A stretch of 64,000 bases of DNA from Luidia sarsii (GCA_949987565.1 OX465116.1:15936234-16000233), one strand, 5' to 3'; shown: positions 50,181-61,855, counted from the stretch's first letter. Program-made: numbers and translations. Notes: generated from the sequence alone by a model not told the origin.

Positions 50181-53100
50181 TTGAAGATACTGAAGGTACT
50201 GGTGATGCCTGAGTGTTAGTGTGCTTGAGTGGAATTTCTATTCTGCATTTGAATGTAGGACTAACCCAGCTTAGTCTGGGGCAAGTTTTTTCTTTTTTCT
50301 TCCCTTTTTTCTGAAGATTTGTGAGCAGTCCATGGAGTGACCAGCCAAGAGGATGCCTTGTCCTCCATCCTGGAAGATACTGCAGGGACGGAGGGAGGTG
50401 TGACTAGGATGACCCTGTTTTTGATGAGTACATCACATCAAATCCATTAGGTCTGTGTGAAACAACATTTAGTCCTATCGATTATTGCAACTTCTAAGGA
50501 TGAAGACAGATTATTTGGAGGGAGGGTTGAAGTCGTAGCCACAAAATTAAGGAAGAAATTAATGTCTGCATCTGATAAAAATGTCATCTGATGAGAATCT
50601 GTCGCTATGGCAATTGCTGTTGCTGTTGGGTTTTAGATTCTTGTTAGAGAGATTGGTCCCAGAGAGTTTTTTCAGTTGATGAAATTGTATTGAATGATTT
50701 TCTTTCTTTTGTGTTTCTCATTCTGCAGGATTGCTGATAGCCCCTTTTTGAGGAGTTTAAGAAGCTCAACATTGCAGTTGAAACTAACTGGAGGTGTGTA
50801 ATACTCAACAATCCCTCAAGTTGTAAAGCAATTCTTATTCAAAATGCTTTTTGCCATTGAGAATTGTATCTAATGAATAAAACCTGAAGAGCAAGTTTTG
50901 TTCTTTTTCCTTTACTTCAGCTCTAACCTGCCATTATCCAGTGGTGCCAACATGATTCTGACCAGAGCCCAAGAAGAAAAAAACTTATTAAAAAATGCCA
51001 CTACTCTTCGGTGAGTTCATTACAAAGCTTTTGCTATCCATGGTTCTAATTTAACATGATTAATATTGTCATGGTACACTTCGAAAATATTTGACATCAT
51101 TAATGAAATCTTAAAAGCAAGGATTTTTATTTTCTTCAGATTCCAGTGGAAGCTCCCGAAGACAACCATCGCAGAGGATGCTCAATGCTTGGGACAGAAG
51201 TAAGATTGTATAGATCAGGTGTAATGTAAAGTTTTAGCCAGGCCTAATTTGGTAAGATCTGTAGGGTGGTGTGAGTGTGAGAGTTGGTGTGCTAGAGTAG
51301 AGTAGAAGTTTGTTTTGCACTTAATGTTGGACTAATGATGCCCAGCTTTGTCGGGGGCAAGTTTTTTCTTTTTTCTTCCCTTTTTTCTGCAGATATGTGA
51401 GCAGTCCATGGAGTAACCAGCCAAGAGGATGCCTTGTCCGCCATCCTGGAAGATACTGCAGGGACGGATAGAGGAGGGTGACTAGGATGACCCTGTTTTT
51501 GAGGAGTACATCACAGCAAAACCGTTAGGTTTGTGTCAAACAACATTTAGTCCCATCGATCATTTCAACTTCTAAGGATAAAGAAAATGTTATTTGGATG
51601 GAGGGCTGAAGTCAAAGCCACAAATTGAAGGAAGAAATTTCTGCATCTGATAAACATTGAATCAGATGAGAATCTGTCGCTATGGCAACTGCTGTTGCAG
51701 TTGAGTTTCAGATTCTTGTTAGAGAGATTGTTCCCAAAGAGTTTGATCAGTTCTTGAAATTGCATTGAATATTTTTCTTTCTTTTTTGTTTCTCATTCCG
51801 CAGGATTGCTGACAGCACCTCCTTGAGGAGTTTAAGAAGCTCAACATTGCAGATGAGACTAACTAGAGGTGTGTAATAGACTTAACAATCCCTCAAGTTG
51901 TAAATCAATTCTTATTCAAAATGCTTTTTGCCATTGAGAATTGTATCTAATGAATAAAACCCGAAGAGCAAGTTTTGTTCTTTTTCCTTTACTTCAGCTC
52001 TTACCTGCCATTATCCAGTGGTGCCAACAAGATTCTGACCAGAGCCCAAGAAGAAAAAAACTGATTAAAAAATGCCACTACTCTTCGGTGAGTTCTTTAC
52101 AAGGCTTTTGCTATCCATGGTTCTAATTTAACATGATTAATATTGTCATGGTACACTTTGAAAATATTTGACATCATCAATGAAATCTGAAAAGCAAGGA
52201 TTTTTATTTTCTTCAGATTCCAGTGAAAGCTCCTGAAGACGACCATCGCAGAGGATGCTCAATGCTTGGGACAGAAGTAAGATTGTATAGATCAGGTGTA
52301 ATGTAAAGTTTCAGCCAGGCCTAATTTGGTAAGATCTGTAGGGTGGTGTGAGTGTGAGAGTTGGTGTGCTAGAGTAGAGTAGAAGTTTGTTTTGCATTTG
52401 AATGTTGGACTAATGATGCCCAGCTTTGTCGGGGGCAAGTTTTTTCTCTTTTCTTCCCTTTTTTCTGCATATTTGTGAGCAGTCCATGGAGTGACCAGCC
52501 AAGAGGATGCCTTGTCCTCCATCCTGGAAGATACTGCAGGCACGGAGGGAGGAGGGTAACTAGGATGACCCTGTTTTTGAGGAGTACATCACAGCAAATA
52601 CGTTAGGTTTGTGTCGAATAACATTTAGTCCTATCGATCATTTCAACTTCTAAAGATAAAGAAAATGTTATTTGGATGGAGGGCTGAAGTCAAAGCCACA
52701 AATTTAAGGAAGAAATTTCTGCATCTGATGAACATTGAATCAGATGAGAATCTGTCGCTATGGCAACTGCTGTTGCTGTTGAGTTTCAGATTCTTGTTAG
52801 AGAGATTGTTCCCAAAGAGTTTGATAAGTTCTTGAAATTGTATTGAATATTTTTCTTTCTTTTTTGTTTCTTATTCTGCAGGATTGCTGACAGCACCTCC
52901 TTGAGGAGTTTAAGAAGCTCAACATTGCAGATGAGACTAACTAGAGGTGTGTAATAGACTCAACAATCCCTCAAGTTGTAAAGCAATTCTTATTCAAAAT
53001 GCTTTTTGCCATTGAGAATTGTATCTAATGAATAAAACCTGAAGAGCAAGTTTTGTTCTTTTTCCTTTACTTCAGCTCTTACCTGCCATTATCCAGTGGT

Positions 53101-55330
53101 GCCAACATGATTCTGACCAGAGCCCAAGAAGAAAAAACTTATTAAAAAATGCCACTACTCTTCGGTGAGTTTATTACAAAGCTTTTGCTATCCATGGTTC
53201 TAATTTAACATGATTAATATTGTAATGGTACACTTCGAAAATATTTGACATCATTAATGAAATCTTAAAAACAAGGATTTTTATTTTCTTCAGATTCCAG
53301 TGGAAGCTCCTGAAGACGACCATCGCAGAGGATGCTCAATGCTTGGGACAGAAGTAAGATTGTATAGATCAGGCGTAATGTAAAGTTTTAGCCAGGCCTA
53401 ATTTGGTAAGATCTGTAGGGTGGTGTGAGTGTGAGAGTTGGTGTGCTAGAGTAGAGTAGAAGTTTGTTTTGCATTTTAATGTTGGACTAATGATGCCCAG
53501 CTTTGTCGGGCAAGTTTTTTCTTTTTTCTTCCCTTTTTGCTGAAGACTTGTGAGCAGTCCATGGAGTGACCAGCCAAGAGGATGCCTTGTCCTCCATCCT
53601 GGAAGATACTGCAGGGATGGAGGGAGGAGGGTGACTAGGATGACCCTGTTTTGAGGAGTACATTACAGCAAATCCGTTAGGTTTGTGTCGAACAACATTT
53701 AGTCCTATCGATCATTTCAACTTCTAAGGATAAAGAAAATGTTATTTGGATGGAGGGCTGAAGTCAAAGCCACGAATGTAAAGAAGAAATTTCTGCATCT
53801 GATAAACATTGAATCAGATGAGAATCTGTCGCTATGGCAACTGCTGTTGCTGTCGGGTTTCAGATTCTTGTTAGAGAGATTGTTCCCAAAGAGTTTGATC
53901 AGTTCTTGAAATTGTATTGAATATTTTTCTGTCTTTTTTGTTTCTCATTCTGCAGGATTGCTGACAGCACCTCCTTGAGGAGTTTAAGAAGCTCAACATT
54001 GCAGATGAGACTAACTAGAGGTGTGTAATAGACTCAACAATCCCTCAAGTTGTAAAGCAATTCTTATTCAAAATGCTTTTTGCCATTGAGAATTGTATCT
54101 AATGAATAAAACCTGAAGAGCAAGTTTTGTTCTTTTTCCTTTACTTCAGCTCTTACCTGCCATTATCCAGTGGTGCCAACATGATTCTGACCAGAGCCCA
54201 AGAAGAAAAAACTGATTAAAAAATGCCACTACTCTTCGGTGAGTTCATTACAAAGCTTTTGCTATCCATGGTTCTAATTTAACATGATTAATATTGTCAT
54301 GGTACACTTCGAAAATATTTGACATCATTAATGAAATCTTTAAAACAAGGATTTTTATTTTCTTCAGATTCCAGTGGAAGCTCCTGAAGACGACCATCGC
54401 AGAGGATGCTCAATGCTTGGGACAGAAGTAAGATTGTATAGATCAGGTGTAATGTAAAGTTTCAGCCAGGCCTAATTTGGTAAGATCTGTAGGGTGGTGT
54501 GAGTGTGAGAGTTGGTGTGCTAGAGTAGAGCAGAAGTTTGTTTTGCATTTGAATGTTGGACTAATGATGCCCAGCTTTGTCGGGGGCAAGTTTTTTCTCT
54601 TTTCTTCCCTTTTTTCTGCATATTTGTGAGCAGTCCATGGAGTGACCAGCCAAGAGGATGCCTTGTCCTCCATCCTGGAAGATACTGCAGGCACGGAGGG
54701 AGGAGGGTAACTAGGATGACCCTGTTTTTGAGGAGTACATCACAGCAAATACGTTAGGTTTGTGTCGAATAACATTTAGTCCTATCGATCATTTCAACTT
54801 CTAAAGATAAAGAAAATGTTATTTGGATGGAGGGCTGAAGTCAAAGCCACAAATTTAAGGAAGAAATTTCTGCATCTGATGAACATTGAATCAGATGAGA
54901 ATCTGTCGCTATGGCAACTGCTGTTGCTGTTGAGTTTCAGATTCTTGTTAGAGAGACTGTTCCCAAAGAGTTTGATCAGTTCTTGAAATTGTATTGAATA
55001 TTTGTCTGTCTTTTATGTTTCTCATTCTGCAGGATTGCTGACAGCACCTCCTTGAGGAGTTTAAGAAGCTCAACATTGCAGATGAGACTAACTAGAGGTG
55101 TGTAATAGACTCAACAATCCCTCAAGTTGTAAAGCAATTCTTATTCAAAATGTTTTTTGCCATTGAGAATTGTATCTAATGAATAAAACCTGAAGAGCAA
55201 GTTTTGTTCTTTTTCCTTTACTTCAGCTCTTACCTGCCATTATCCAGTGGCGCCGACAGGATTCTGACCAGAGCCCAAGAAGAAAAAAACTGATTAAAAA
55301 ATGCCACGACTCTTCGGTCAGTTGTCATGC
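50181..55330 (+). repeat. ~1077-bp tandem array, five near-identical units
   Basis: Anchor AGTCC(T/C)ATCGAT falls at 50471, 51549, 52627, 53701 and 54778 (spacing 1078, 1078, 1074, 1077). Each unit has four exon-like segments (A to D), each preceded by a long pyrimidine tract ending in AG or a close variant, and followed by GT. Unit 3 resembles unit 5 more than unit 4 (52292-52543 and 54443-54694 are almost identical), so the last expansion was probably a two-unit step. Units 2-5 have an in-frame TAG in module B (ACTAACTAGAG) where unit 1 has ACTAACTGGAG. The A-run in module C varies between 6 and 7 and changes the frame. Confidence 0.93.
50741..51199 (+). CDS. intact three-exon module B-C-D of unit 1
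   Basis: Predicted exons 50741-50793 (53 nt), 50921-51010 (90 nt) and 51140-51199 (60 nt). Borders are CTGATAG|CCCC, GGAG|GTGTGT, TTACTTCAG|CTCT, TCTTCG|GTGAGT, TTTCTTCAG|ATTC and AGAA|GTAAGA. Phases agree throughout. The product reads PLFEEFKKLNIAVETNW, then SNLPLSSGANMILTRAQEE and KNLLKNATTL, then FQWKLPKTTIAEDAQCLGQ. Joined to module A of unit 2 (from 51393) the frame continues YVSSPWSNQPRGCL and stops at TAG 51469-51471. It is the only one of the five units whose B, C and D modules are all open and in phase. The sequence is charged and mainly helical-looking, and I recognise no family. Alternative: all units are now non-coding RNA exons. Confidence 0.42.
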
Positions 55331-55538
55331 TCTAACCGCTTGATTGCCTCACATTTACCACTCTTCTTGTTTTTTGTCTTAATTCCTTCATGTATTCAGT
55401 GATACAACCAGGATTCTGAAGCTTTAGCTTTTATTTATGGTTCCAAATAATCATTTGCATGATTGACAATGAAAAGTCTTCATATTATAATAAAATGTTA
55501 AAGAGCATGATTTTTGCTCTTTTCTAAACTTTCTTCAG

Positions 55539-56263
55539 ACGCAAGCTGACGCTTCTGAAGACATTCATCACGGACGATGCTGAAGTCTGGGAAGCAAGTG
55601 AGATTGTAGATATAGATCAGGCCTAGTAGAATGTAACGTTGTAGCTTGGCGTAATTTTGTCAAATTTGTAGGGTGATCCGAGTGCGAGAGTTGGTGTGCT
55701 AGAGTATAGATTTGTTTTGCATTTTGAATGTTTGCCATAACGATGCCCAGCCTAGTCTGCGGCAGGTTTTTTCTCTTTTCTTCCCCTTTTTCTGAAGGTT
55801 ATGAGGAGTCCGGTGGAGTGACCAGCCAAGATGATGCCGTGTACTCCATTCTGGAATACAACAGAGGGCAGGAAGGAGAAATGATGACTGGTGAGTCTGT
55901 CGTTGCAGAGTACATCACATGAAATTCAACATGGGTTCATAAGACAGTAGCAAATACAAGCTCTGTGACTCAAGAAAGGTTTTTTGATGGAGGGCTTTAA
56001 CTCAACGCCCCAAAATCAGGAAGAAAATGTCTCCCACAGATGAATGTGGCAATTGAAAAAAAATGTACATCAGATGAGATTCTATTGCTTTGACCATAAC
56101 CTTTGAGCTTTTGAGTTTAAGGGATTATTCTCCAGGGGTTTTGTCAGTTCTTACAACCTTAATGACTTCTTTCCTTTGTCTCTCATTGTGCAGGATTGAT
56201 GCCAGCACCTACTTGAGATGTTAAAGGAGGCCATCGCAGATCAGACTGATAACTACTGTAGAG
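55539..56263 (+). CDS. divergent sixth unit, exon modules D-A-B
   Basis: Predicted exons 55539-55597 (after TTTCTTCAG, before GTGAGA), 55798-55890 (after TTTTCTGAAG, before GTGAGT) and 56206-56263 (before GTAGGT). D reads RKLTLLKTFITDDAEVWEA and joins in phase to A as SYEESGGVTSQDDAVYSILE. The A module of the five-unit array has one base fewer in the corresponding stretch, which hides the related GVTSQEDALSSILED. B taken alone reads HLLEMLKEAIADQTDNYCR, but the phase from A does not reach it: the joined frame ends at a TGA within a few codons. The mixture of preserved peptides and phase breaks suggests a decaying coding unit. Confidence 0.4.
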
Positions 56264-56312
56264 GTAGGTCCCAGATTAAACAGTCTCTCAATTTCAAAGT
56301 AAATCTCAAACG

Positions 56313-56393
56313 TTAGAGGGTCTGACGTTTTGATCCTAAGAGGACCTTTCTCAAAGGCAAATTTATACTCTGCCTTTCAGAAAGGTCCTGCTA
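56313..56393 (-). mobile_element. fold-back Penelope-like remnant
   Basis: GGGTCTGACGTTTTGATCC and AGGACCTTTCTCAAAGGCAA are followed by the inverse TGCCTTTCAGAAAGGTCCTG. Lies in an intron-like part of the modular gene. Confidence 0.6.
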
Positions 56394-56701
56394 TATTTTG
56401 AAGATAGTGATGGTATGAATGCACAGCACCTGAACTCTTCAGAAAGACACAATTTTGAAACAGACACTGTCAAGTCAAGATTTAAAAAAACTGTTGTGAT
56501 TTCCTTTTTTGACCAACTTGATTTATCATCACTAGAACCTCAAAATATATCAGTTATCCATGGACTTACATTGTGCTGATACCTGACATTTGTGAAGGGT
56601 AACATCATTGTTGGCTCCAAATATTTCCATGGTAGGCTTCGAGGATATCGGATATAACAAAGTTAATATGACATCAGATTATTTGTTTGTTTTGAATTCA
56701 G

Positions 56702-57157
56702 GATCCACTTGAAGGTTCTACGGACAACCATCGGCAACGATGCACAAGGAACTTGGAGTGAGGAAAACTGCAGTGACTGAAGATGCTCCTGAGGTCAAAT
56801 TGAGGTGAGTTTGTGCCTTGTAGGAATGACTTGTCATCTACTCATTCCGTACTCCTCCAGAGACTTCAAATGTAGCCTACTTTGGGACTTTTTTGTCAAT
56901 TTTCTGATATCCACTTGGCATTTTGCGCGAATGCTGATTAAAACATAAACTATAGTCAGTCTTACATCCTCTTCGAATTTTCCTCTGTAACCCTGTACTT
57001 AGATCTTTAATGAATACAACGACTAAGACATTTATTCATACTTTTCTTTTGTCTCAGAATGGACAACATGGACACCCTGGTGCAGCCACATATCAGCTCT
57101 TCATCAGAGGCAGTGGAAAGGGACTTCAACTGGACGGCAGCCACGACCACTTCCTAA
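56702..57157 (+). CDS. module D'' and terminal coding exon of the modular gene
   Basis: Exon 56702-56804 (after TTTTGAATTCAG, before GTGAGT) and terminal exon from 57058 (after CTTTTGTCTCAG). With AG|A at the junction, GVRKTAVTEDAPEVKLR continues into MDNMDTLVQPHISSSSEAVE and RDFNWTAATTTS, with TAA at 57155-57157. AATAAA follows 55 bp later. This frame enters module D'' only after an early TGA, unless the later AG (CTTGAAG|GTTC) is used as acceptor. A second frame of the terminal exon is open to 57216. The exon borders are well supported, the exact protein less so. Confidence 0.45.
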
Positions 57158-57211
57158 AAATTAAATTGGATCTTGGATGTAACTTTAGATTATCATTATC
57201 AAATATTTTTC

Positions 57212-57217
57212 AATAAA
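57212..57217 (+). terminator. poly(A) signal of the modular gene
   Basis: AATAAA within TTTTTCAATAAAATTAATT, just after the terminal exon stop. Marks the likely 3' end of the transcript. Confidence 0.5.
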
Positions 57218-57433
57218 ATTAATTCAAGGAGTTCATTTTTATAATAGAAATTAAGAGTTTTTCTGTGGTATAGTTCAATTTAAGTCAACGCTTATGCAAA
57301 TGAAGTCCTCCAATGGCAGACTTTGTTTCGATCTTCTCTCTCTCCATTATCTTTGCACCCATATCTTTTCTCAGCCAGGTCAATCATTGACCTATCTCTT
57401 TCATTTTTTTGCACCAACATCTTTCTCTCTACT

Positions 57434-58028
57434 CTTTCCCCCAATTGCACTCTTGCACTGTCACCCTCAAATCATAGAAGAAACAAAGCCTGCTTGGTCA
57501 TAGATTGATGGGATGATATTCTGAAATGATCATCTCAAAAACAAAAGAAAACTGAAGTACTTTGATCGAGCAATCAAACATTTTACGTACCACAGAGTAA
57601 CTTGTTTATGGTTAATAAATATGGCAGTTATGTTAATATTATGGTATTGTGGTAATTATGGTAATTGAATTTAATTAATTAATGTTAAGATGTTAATTAA
57701 GATGGTGATGAATATTCATGACATCTATGTAAACAGTACTGTTGATGTAAGAAGCCCCTTTGACCTGGAGCTGTCATGCTTGATCGCTCTCAGGAGGGTC
57801 GGAAAGGAATTTTCAGATCGGATTGCTTTGAATGTTTGATCTGTTTTTCGCCTTTCCCAGGTCAAAGGGGCGCCCTTTATTAGACCACTGGGAGCTCGTG
57901 AATGTATAAAGAATTTCATTATAATGTATAAGTGATAACTGAGCTCTTACAAAGCCAACTAAATTCACAATAAAGAAATTGAAAAATTTAAACTGATATC
58001 ATTTCAATCTGCGCTATTTTGGTGTCGT
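57434..58028 (+). repeat. duplicated segment, copy 1
   Basis: Direct repeat of 59808-60510. Both begin CTTTCCC..CCAATTGCACTC and share GATGGGATGATATTCTGAAATG, GGAGGGTCGGAAAG, CTTTCCCAG, GGGCGCCCTTTATTA and a closing ATCTGCGCTATTTTGG. Divergence is moderate with several indels. It contains a repeated GACC-TGG-AGCT element and no recognisable gene. A third, short piece lies at about 58820-58870. Confidence 0.85.
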
Positions 58029-58226
58029 TTTTGTTGGTTTTGGATCACAGATTTCAATACTGGTCATTTGTTTTACTTACGTTTGGGGGAAAAGGAGAAA
58101 TTTCACCTCAGCTGATCGAGAAGATTATCTCCCGTCCGACGAGCGAAAAGGCGACCATCTTTGATTTCAAATTGAAAAGGTATAATACACGTAAATTGAT
58201 GACGTTTTGGTCCGTGTGCGCAGTGG

Positions 58227-58262
58227 GTTTGTGTGAGTGTGTGCGCGCGCGCGCACGCGCTG
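58227..58262. repeat. TG/CG alternating tract
   Basis: GTGTGAGTGTGTGCGCGCGC followed by GCACGCGC: alternating purine-pyrimidine, able in principle to adopt Z-DNA. Confidence 0.8.
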
Positions 58263-58528
58263 ACTCCTAATAATAATACTGGCGCGCGCAAAACTGACCG
58301 TGTTTCGAATTCACTTCTGAAAAGCTTGGACCCTACTAATCGCCCGAGTTGTTGAAAAATAGGGGTCAAGATGTGTGATATTTATGCCATAATTATTGGG
58401 TTGTTTTGATAAATTTTATAGCTAAGCTAAAGAAAACTGTCCCAAAATTAATGTATCATTTTAAAGATGTCAAGCGTTAAAAACATGGAGAAGAAAATGA
58501 CTGGGAACTATATTTGAAACCTACTAAG

Positions 58529-58617
58529 AAAACTTTGACTGGACCGACACTCGAATCCAAGACCTCAGGTTTTGCGAACCAGCACTCTTACCACCTGAAC
58601 GAGCTATCTCGCCCTCC
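58529..58617 (-). repeat. tRNA-derived SINE, best-preserved 5' half
   Basis: Minus strand GGGCGAGATAGCTCGTTCAG then GTGGTAAGAG gives an A-box and D-arm. An anticodon-like stem follows, then GGATTCGAGTGTCGGTCCAG. The T-arm pairs poorly. Same tail (GGTCCAGTCAAAGTTTTC) as the copy at 27640. Confidence 0.75.
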
Positions 58618-58704
58618 CAAAATAATAATAATTATTCAATAAGTCTTTTCCGGGATGGGGCGCCAGTTAATGTATTCAACCATTGATATATCTCCAGGGA
58701 TCAC

Positions 58705-58800
58705 GGCCCCGTTTCCATTCAGATGTAAACAACTTATCGGTGTAAAGTTCGGTGATGCACCTCTTTCAATTTAAGTCCAGTAAATAAAGGAAAAAAAAGT
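58705..58800 (+). repeat. dispersed repeat, copy 2 of 2
   Basis: Pairs with 44936-45005. At both sites a tRNA-derived SINE lies within about 200 bp, but on opposite sides, so the two repeats are probably separate elements. Confidence 0.65.
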
Positions 58801-58982
58801 AACAACTTTTGCACAAAGTTCACATTAGAGAAATTGAAAAATTAATACTAATATCATTTCAATCTGCTCAGTTTGTTTTGAACTTGATGCAAACGGGAAT
58901 GTAGGAATCTCCTAGGAATGCGTGAAAGACAGTCAGGCTGCTGTCATTGTAAAGGACCCTGTGGTCCTCACTTCCTCTTGCT

Positions 58983-59165
58983 TGGTGGCGCCCTTTACAA
59001 TTAACAGTCTCCCTGATTGAAGACTTCCCAACTAATGGTGGCGCTCTTTACAATTAACAGTCTCCCTGATTGAAGACTTCCGAACTAATGGTGGCGCTCT
59101 TTACAATTAACAGTCTCCTGATTGAAGACTTCCCAACTATTGGTGGCGCTCTTTACAACTTACAG
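58983..59165. repeat. 53-bp tandem repeat, ~3.5 copies
   Basis: Unit GGTGGCGC(C/T)CTTTACAA, TTAACAGTCTCCCTGATTGA then AGACTTCCCAACTAAT. One copy lacks a C (GTCTCCTG). Confidence 0.93.
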
Positions 59166-59179
59166 TCCGCTTGATTGAC

Positions 59180-59805
59180 GACTCCTGCAACGGCAACCCT
59201 CCAAACGACACTGCCTTTTGTTAACTCCTGCGACGGCCACCCTCCAAACGAAACTGCCTTCTGTCGACTCCTGCAACGGCAACCCTCCAAACGAAACTGC
59301 CTTCCGTCGACTCCTGCGATGGCAACCCTCAAAACAAAACTGACGTCCGTCGACTCCTGCGACGGCAACCCTCTAAACAAAACTGTCGTCCGTCGACTCC
59401 TGCAACGGCAACCCTCTAAACGAAACTGTCGTCCGTCAACTCCTGCGACGGCAACCCTCCAAACGAAACTGCCTGCTGTTAACTCCTGCGACGGCAACCC
59501 TTCAAACGAAACTGTCTTCCGTCAACTCCTGTGATGGCAACCCTCCAAACGAAACTGTTGTCCGTCAACTGCTGCGACGGCAACCCTCCAAACGAAACTG
59601 TTGTCCGTCGACTCCCGCTACGGCAACCCCCCAAAACAAAACTGACTTCCGTCGACTCCTGCGACGGCAACCCTCGAAACAAAACTGCCCTCTGTCGACT
59701 CCTGCGACGGCAACCCCCAAAACAAAACTGACTTCCGTCGACTCCTGCGACGACAACCCTCCAAACAAAACTGCCCTCTGTCGACTCCTGTGACGGCAAC
59801 CCCCA
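59180..59805. repeat. 43-bp minisatellite, ~14.5 copies
   Basis: Unit TCGACTCCTGCGACGGCAAC followed by CCTCCAAACGAAACTG and C(C/T)T(T/C)CYG, period 43. Stops are rare in every frame of both strands, so 60-130 residue repetitive peptides appear, but 43 is not a multiple of three and sister frames are equally open. It lies between the 53-bp repeat and copy 2 of the duplicated segment. Confidence 0.97.
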
Positions 59806-59807
59806 AC

Positions 59808-60510
59808 CCTTTCCCACCAATTGCACTCTTGCATTGTCACCCTCAAAGCATAGAAGAAACAAAGCCTGCTTTGTCATAAATTGATGGGATGATATTCTGA
59901 AATGATCATCTCAAAAGCAAAATAAAAACTGAAGTACTTTGAGCAATCAAACATTAAATGTTTATGTACCACACAGTAATTTGTTTATGATTAATGAAAC
60001 CTTTGATTTATGAAATACAATTTGATTACATCTTAACATGGTAATCAATTTCATTCAGTTAAATAAGCTTAATTGGCCCAAACAAGTATCTTCTTTCAAC
60101 AGCTGTTCTAAGCTATGAAAATTATAATATATCGCAATTTATTTTGGAATTTTAATACAGAATCTTAAAAGATTGTTTAAACGTTATAAGTTCAATTGTT
60201 GATGAATATTTATTAAGTTGATATAAAAATCCCTTTGACCAAGAGCTATACAGTTTGATTGCTTTTAGGAGGGTCGGAAAGAAATGTTAAGATTTTGAAC
60301 ATTTTGGTTTTTGCCTTTCCCAGTTCAAACAGGGCGCCCTTTATTATCATACTACAAAATGTAGGCCACAGGGAACAAGTGAGTGTATGAAGGATTTCAT
60401 TATAATGTATGACTGATAACTGAAGCTTTAACAAAGCCAACTTCATTCACAATAAAGAAATCGAAAAATTGAAACCGATGTCATTTTAATCTGCGCTATT
60501 TTGGGGTCAT
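59808..60510 (+). repeat. duplicated segment, copy 2
   Basis: Partner of 57434-58028. Longer because of extra AT-rich sequence around 59960-60180. Confidence 0.85.
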
Positions 60511-61700
60511 TTAATTTGTTTGTTTTGAATTATTTTGAGGTTTGGATATTAATGGCATTGTCTTTTTGATATAATCTATACAGAGTTCTTGGACTTCATT
60601 CTTCCTTGGATCGAAGGTGTGATCAGAAAGTCTGTCAACGATTGTACCGACTCACTTCGCTGCAACCCTCTATTCTAAGCCCTTCAGATCACGCGGTTAC
60701 AAAAGGTCCTCACAAAATAGAGGCGCCTTTTATGCAATAAAAGAAGTTCCCCCGGCCGCACGGTGGCGCTGTTGCAGGTGCAATACTCGCAATACAATAA
60801 ACTTCCACGATGGATCACTGAATGAAAAACAAACCTGTGAGTTCAAGCTCACACGTTCCTCTGTGATCGTGATGACCCTGGAAAATGTAGTTTGATTTGT
60901 AATCTGTAAGAATTCATGAAATCAAGTAAAAGTGTTCGCTTCCTTTCACTACCCTTTGTGGCAGCTAGGTTCTTGTAAAATAATATAAAGACAGTTCACA
61001 TGGTCGCGCGGTGGCGCTGTTCCCTGATGCAATAACTTTAACTTTCGCGAAATACGTGTTAGGGTTACCATGGTAATCAGCGCCGAGCTTGTTTAGTTGT
61101 GTACACCCTGGAAGCCCATGCGGTATAATAACATTTGTCCGATCATACGTCTTGAACCTCTATTTTATTTTAGTGCAAATTACCCGATGATACTCAGTCC
61201 AATACGGCTGTGGCTACGAATTGCTTGGTATGACGTGAACCCACCCAAACCATTCCCTAGCAACAGTCGACATCACACGCACGACACCATTGAGCGTTGG
61301 TTTGTGTCAAGCAGAGTGGATAAATCACGTGACCATATATTGCAAGATCCGCGCGCCCAACGTTCAACCCACAGCCGTCTGCTGCAGTCCACGCCCACAT
61401 CAGTGACCTCCGTGCACTCCTTTATGTGGTATGGCGCCTGCGCAGAATGTATCCCGGCTCTATTACGTGGCACTCCTGCAACGTACTACACTGTGCACTG
61501 CACGCACTACTTGCCAAAGTACCTTTGACCAATCACAGTGGTACTTCTTTGTAATCTGTAGTGATTGCAGCTGTTGGCATATGCCCATTATGAGCTTGCC
61601 TAGAAGGGTATTACCAAGTGAAAGGAACACATGTGCACCTTCTGGCGAGAGCCGATCTCTCGACCAATCACAGTGGTTATTGGTATTGGTTAGCGTGCAC
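60511..61700. other. intergenic, no supported gene
   Basis: A 143-residue plus frame (61097-61528) has no domain and unconvincing composition. GGTGGCGCTGTT occurs at 60762 and 61010, probably a dispersed repeat core. Confidence 0.4.
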
Positions 61701-61714
61701 CACCGTTAAAGCGA

Positions 61715-61826
61715 CCACTCACAATGGACTGCAGCGCCTAGAGTCAGTGAATCTTGGGTGGGGTTCTGGGCCACTCACAATGGACTGCAGTGCCTGCATC
61801 CATTATCCTGGGTGGAGTTCTGGGGC
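61715..61826. repeat. 56-bp direct repeat, two copies
   Basis: CCACTCACAATGGACTGCAG at 61715 and 61771, each followed by GGGTGG(G/A)GTTCTGGG. Lies upstream of the possible promoter. Confidence 0.8.
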
Positions 61827-61855
61827 TCTGCATAGTTCCATCTTTTGTGTGTAGT

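Noticed and set aside
59153..59877. Overlapping repeat-peptide frames on both strands
   Set aside because: A 43-bp unit cannot keep one frame; all frames are open simply because stops are absent from the unit.
61097..61528. 143-residue plus frame
   Set aside because: No recognisable domain or signal. It sits between dispersed repeats.
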